From CAYZJD01 sp964478455 (GTDB lineage Bacteria > Acidobacteriota > Terriglobia > Bryobacterales > Bryobacteraceae): a DNA stretch of 9,365 nucleotides. The position numbers and the translations under genes are program-made. Where the stretch lies: NCBI GenBank assembly GCA_964478455.1, contig CAYZJD010000169.1, positions 1 to 9,365 on the forward strand, in the 5' to 3' direction. Below the pieces are notes generated by a model. The model ran no database searches. It saw only the letters and a list, made by a program, of their open reading frames with translations, and was not told the origin of the DNA. Every line of letters starts with the position of its first letter. Positions within the stretch are counted from its first letter, which is position 1. Positions 7,297-9,365 of the stretch are shown one piece after another.

Positions 7297-8362
7297 AGTG
7301 TGTCTGGCCTTGTTCTCTGCTTCTGTCCTGGCCGGCCAGGCCGTTGAAGTGACAAAGGTGCTGGCTAAACCGCTGAGCCGGTCCGTGCGGCTCACGGGCG
7401 AACTACTCCCCTATCAGTCGGTTGACTTGCATGCGCGCGTCACGGGATTCGTGGAGGCGGTGCTGGTGGACAGGGGCAGCGTCGTCGAGCAAGGGCAGAC
7501 GCTGGTCACGCTCTCCGCTCCCGAGATGGAAGCTCAGGTCGCGGAAGCGCAGGCGAAAGCTCGCGCGGCCGACTCACAGCTCGCCGAAGCAAAGGCTAAG
7601 CTGCGGGCCGCCGAAGCTACCTATGCACACCTGAAGAAAGCGGCGGAGACGCCCGGCGCGATCGCCGGAAACGAGCTGGTGGTGGCGGAGGAGAATGTGG
7701 CTGCGGCCGCCGGGGCCGTCGCGTCGGCCAGCGCCGCGCGCGAGGCCGCTCAGGCCTCGGTGGAAGCGCTAAAGAGGTTGGAGGAGTATCTGAAGGTCCA
7801 GGCCCCTTTTTCCGGGGTGATCACCGAGCGCCTGGCGCATCCCGGCGCGCTCGCGGGGCCGGGCTCGGGAGCGCTGCTGCGTCTCGAGCAGGTTACGAGG
7901 CTGAGGCTTGTGACTGCGGTGCCGGAGGCTTACGCCGGGCGCATCGCGTTGGGGACGCGGGTCTCGTTTCGCGTGGCGGCCCATCCTGAACGTGCATTCG
8001 CGGGCGTGGTTGCCAGGAGCGCGCACTCCGTAGACCCGAAGACACGCACGATGGCGGTCGAACTTGACGTGGCGAACCGGGACGGGGCCCTTGCCCCGGG
8101 GATGTACCCGGAAGTGAACTGGCCGGTTCAGGGCGGCAAAACATCCTTGGTGGTCCCAGCCACCAGCATCGTGACGACCACCGAGCGCGTCTTTGTAGTT
8201 CGGGTTGCCAATGGCAAAGCGGAATGGGTGGATGTCCGCCGTGGCGCCCGGGAGGGAGATCAGGTCGAGGTCTACGGGCCTCTGTCGGAGGGCGACGTCA
8301 TCCTTCTTCGCGGCAGCGACGAAATCCGCGACGGCACCCCGATTAAAAAGGGGTCAGCCTGA
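7283..8362 (+). CDS. HlyD/AcrA-type periplasmic adaptor of the RND pump
   Basis: This 359-residue membrane-fusion protein links the pump to the outer-membrane channel. The N-terminus is a signal peptide with hydrophobic residues 6-17 and a probable cleavage near LAGQA (16-20); there is no lipobox Cys. Domains in order are: first half of the lipoyl domain, DLHARVTGFVEAVLVDRGSVVEQGQTL (48-74); an Ala/Glu-rich alpha-hairpin (about 80-170); the second lipoyl half, VQAPFSGVITERLAHPG (172-188); a beta-barrel (about 205-282) with the family motif LAPGMYPEV (270-278); and a membrane-proximal domain to the end. No Met/His metal-binding run is seen. The start overlaps the pump stop by 14 bp, so the two are coupled. 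Placing the adaptor last, after the channel and pump, is the reverse of the common adaptor-pump-channel order. The last five residues, KKGSA, and the stop codon are encoded by the palindromic element at 8345-8427, so the native tail has been replaced or capped. Confidence 0.95.
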   Translation: MSRARVCLALFSASVLAGQAVEVTKVLAKPLSRSVRLTGELLPYQSVDLHARVTGFVEAVLVDRGSVVEQGQTLVTLSAPEMEAQVAEAQAKARAADSQLAEAKAKLRAAEATYAHLKKAAETPGAIAGNELVVAEENVAAAAGAVASASAAREAAQASVEALKRLEEYLKVQAPFSGVITERLAHPGALAGPGSGALLRLEQVTRLRLVTAVPEAYAGRIALGTRVSFRVAAHPERAFAGVVARSAHSVDPKTRTMAVELDVANRDGALAPGMYPEVNWPVQGGKTSLVVPATSIVTTTERVFVVRVANGKAEWVDVRRGAREGDQVEVYGPLSEGDVILLRGSDEIRDGTPIKKGSA

Positions 8363-8427
8363 TCTGGTCCATTTACCTGTGCGTGTACGGCGCGGAAAAA
8401 TGGAGCAGATCAGGCTGACCCCTTTTT
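8345..8427. repeat. Palindromic interspersed element, copy 2 (REP/MITE-like)
   Basis: Two 30-nt inverted arms (8345-8374 and 8398-8427) flank a 23-nt loop (8375-8397). The outer ends are AAAAAGGGG and CCCCTTTTT. The only unpaired arm position is G8367 opposite G8405, the same G-G mismatch as in copy 1. The right arms of the two copies are identical over 30 nt, the left arms differ at one aligned base, and the loops differ at 3 of 23. Orientation is the same as copy 1. It sits between convergent genes and contains both of their stop codons: TGA at 8360-8362 on the plus strand and the complement of 8410-8412 on the minus strand. Confidence 0.95.
8345..8427. terminator. Probable bidirectional intrinsic terminator formed by palindrome copy 2
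   Basis: On either strand the transcript would fold into a long stem whose lower part is GC-rich and which ends in a five-U tract (CCCCUUUUU). It lies between convergent genes, where a two-way terminator is expected. The stem is much longer than a normal intrinsic terminator and holds the last codons of both genes, so terminating ribosomes could hinder folding. Function is inferred from structure and position. Confidence 0.5.
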
Positions 8428-9198
8428 GAGCCGGAAGTCGCCCCTGTGGGACTTCAGCGACAGTTTCGGCCCGCCGCCGTTCACGGCCTCGCTGAAATGG
8501 CGTGCTCCCCTCCGGTGACGGCGCTCGCGCGTCTTGAGATCGAAATCGGAAACCAGGCCCGCCCGCCGGCCGAGGTCCGTTTCCAGCTCGAAGCCCTGAT
8601 TGTCGGGGAGCGTCACCTCGATCTCGCCTTTGTATGTTTCAAACCGGCTTCGCGATTCCAAACCGTCGAACCGTACCCTGGCGCTGCCTTTGTACGTCTC
8701 CAGTTGCAGGCCGCCCTTCAGCCCCTCGACGGCAACCGATCCCTTGTACGTCTCGATCTGCGCCTCCGTCTGGAGACCGGTCACCTCCGTCTTGGACTTG
8801 TAGTCCTTGATGTCGAGACGGGCCGCGCGCGGCATCCGGATCTCATAGTGCACGAGAGGCAGAACCCTCCAACTGAACAGAGCAGGCCTCGGCCGGCCAT
8901 AATCCGACTTGATCCGCACCGAATCCGGAGAGGAGTCGATACGCACTTCCGTCTCTTCCACCTCCGCTTCGTGCGTCCCGAACCAACCGGAGTCCGGCTC
9001 GATCCGCGCGCGGATCTCCACTTGCCCCTTGTCCCATCCGCTGACCCGGATGCTGCCTTTGTAAGTGTCCACTGAGACGCGGCCGCCCGCGCTCAAGTCC
9101 ACCGTGCGACTGATCTCCTTTCCGGCGCGGTCCACGGCCTCCAGGATCCCCGGCAACCCGAGCACAGCCAGGCTCAGACACAGAGTCACGGCACGCAT
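8410..9198 (-). CDS. Secreted DUF4097-like beta-repeat protein
   Basis: From the ATG at 9198 the product has 262 residues and begins with a signal peptide (MRAVTLCLSLAVLGLPGILEA, cleavage near residues 20-22). The rest is beta-strand rich, with recurring units centred on Tyr-Lys-Gly: DTYKGSIRV (44-52), KDYKSKTEV (131-139), ETYKGSVAV (149-157), ETYKGSARV (167-175) and ETYKGEIEV (187-195), ending in SHRGDFRL (250-257). Such repeats and the closing GGGPKLSLKS (241-250) fit the DUF4097 family of putative adhesin-like, beta-helical proteins of unknown function. Exported location is well supported; adhesion is not shown. A start at 9255 would be in frame but would put the signal peptide 19 residues in and bypass the good Shine-Dalgarno site. 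The last residues, KKGSA plus the stop, come from the right arm of palindrome copy 2. The gene follows the M20 peptidase gene by 67 bp on the same strand and may be co-transcribed. Confidence 0.87.
   Translation of the reverse strand: MRAVTLCLSLAVLGLPGILEAVDRAGKEISRTVDLSAGGRVSVDTYKGSIRVSGWDKGQVEIRARIEPDSGWFGTHEAEVEETEVRIDSSPDSVRIKSDYGRPRPALFSWRVLPLVHYEIRMPRAARLDIKDYKSKTEVTGLQTEAQIETYKGSVAVEGLKGGLQLETYKGSARVRFDGLESRSRFETYKGEIEVTLPDNQGFELETDLGRRAGLVSDFDLKTRERRHRRGARHFSEAVNGGGPKLSLKSHRGDFRLKKGSA
8623..9066 (-). repeat. TYKG repeat units within the DUF4097-like gene
   Basis: Five copies of a strand-turn motif [DE]-x-Tyr-Lys-[Gly/Ser] start at residues 44, 131, 149, 167 and 187. The last four are spaced 18-20 residues apart, close to one coil of a beta-helix. 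The coding DNA repeats too: three copies on the plus strand read as near-identical variants of CCTTTGTACGTCTC (around 8631-8640, 8687-8700 and 8743-8754), suggesting expansion by internal duplication. Confidence 0.7.
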
Positions 9199-9207
9199 GG
9201 CACACAG

Positions 9208-9216
9208 CCTCCTTCT
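9208..9216 (-). promoter_or_regulatory. Strong ribosome binding site of the DUF4097-like gene
   Basis: AGAAGGAGG on the minus strand lies 9 nt before the ATG at 9198. It decides for that start over the in-frame ATG at 9255. Confidence 0.75.
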
Positions 9217-9265
9217 GTCCTTTAGATTACGCAAGGAGGGAGCGGCAGGTTCCACGGAGAGGCCG

Positions 9266-9365
9266 CTAACCCAGCGCCTCCAGGTACTTCGCCACGGCTT
9301 CGATGCCGCGGTAGAAGTTCGGCAGGTGGAACTTCTCGTTCGGCGCGTGGAGGTTGTCGTCGGGC
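9266..9365 (-). CDS. M20-family dipeptidase/peptidase, C-terminal fragment (rest outside window)
   Basis: The minus strand enters from the right edge and stops at TAG (9268-9266), giving the last 32 residues. These include DDNLHAPNEKF, followed by NFYRGIEAVAKYLEALG and the stop. The His-x-Pro-Asn-Glu pattern near the end, followed by one amphipathic helix, is characteristic of the M20 zinc metallopeptidases (dipeptidase, carboxypeptidase and acetylornithine deacetylase relatives); the His in this motif is a metal or active-site ligand in that family. The exact substrate class cannot be judged from this fragment. The DUF4097-like gene begins 67 bp downstream on the same strand. Confidence 0.82.
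   Translation of the reverse strand, partial: PDDNLHAPNEKFHLPNFYRGIEAVAKYLEALG

Noticed and set aside
2345..8344. CRISPR array, tRNA, riboswitch or transposase gene between the palindromes
   Set aside because: No regularly spaced direct repeats, cloverleaf or transposase motifs were seen. The space is filled by the four efflux-operon genes.
8348..8429. A peptide frame running through both palindrome copies (ending KMEQIRLTPF)
   Set aside because: The frame is open in both copies, but the loop differences between copies change amino acids (Ser/Pro, Ala/Gly) and no start signal precedes it. It looks like a by-product of the repeat rather than a gene.
9199..9265. A separate promoter for the DUF4097-like gene
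   Set aside because: A TAATCT sequence is present on the minus strand, but the only -35 candidate is poor with a 19-nt spacer. Read-through from the peptidase gene is as likely.

Overview
This is a high-GC, gene-dense bacterial chromosomal window. The protein styles, the short PadR regulator driving a private RND efflux operon, the near-leaderless promoters and the many purine-rich Shine-Dalgarno sites suggest an Acidobacteriota relative, perhaps of the Bryobacterales/Solibacter type. That assignment is inference only, because the window holds no rRNA or other phylogenetic marker.

Layout. (1) Positions 1-2233, minus strand: a two-gene block with a MoxR-type AAA+ ATPase followed by a large gene that overlaps it by 23 bp and runs off the left edge. 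(2) Positions 2234-2372: a divergent intergenic region with the first copy of an ~82-bp near-perfect palindromic element, a likely -10 box for the MoxR gene and a strong promoter for padR. (3) Positions 2373-8362, plus strand: a compact operon of a PadR-family regulator, a TolC-type outer-membrane factor, an RND inner-membrane pump and a HlyD-type periplasmic adaptor. Together these make a complete tripartite efflux system with its own regulator. (4) Positions 8345-8427: the second copy of the palindromic element, in the same orientation, between convergent genes. (5) Positions 8410-9198, minus strand: a secreted DUF4097-like beta-repeat protein. (6) Positions 9266-9365, minus strand: the last 32 codons of an M20-family dipeptidase/peptidase.

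How it works together. PadR probably represses the efflux operon from the TTGACA/TAGACT promoter until a ligand is bound. The outer-membrane factor, pump and adaptor would then assemble a proton-driven exporter of unknown substrate. The MoxR ATPase and its overlapping partner look like an independent chaperone-type module whose remaining members lie outside the window.

The most unusual structure is the pair of long palindromes that bracket the efflux operon almost exactly. In the downstream copy, the two convergent genes both terminate inside the palindrome, one in each arm. Two unrelated proteins therefore end in the same element-encoded residues, KKGSA. No stretch over 300 bases lacks a gene.
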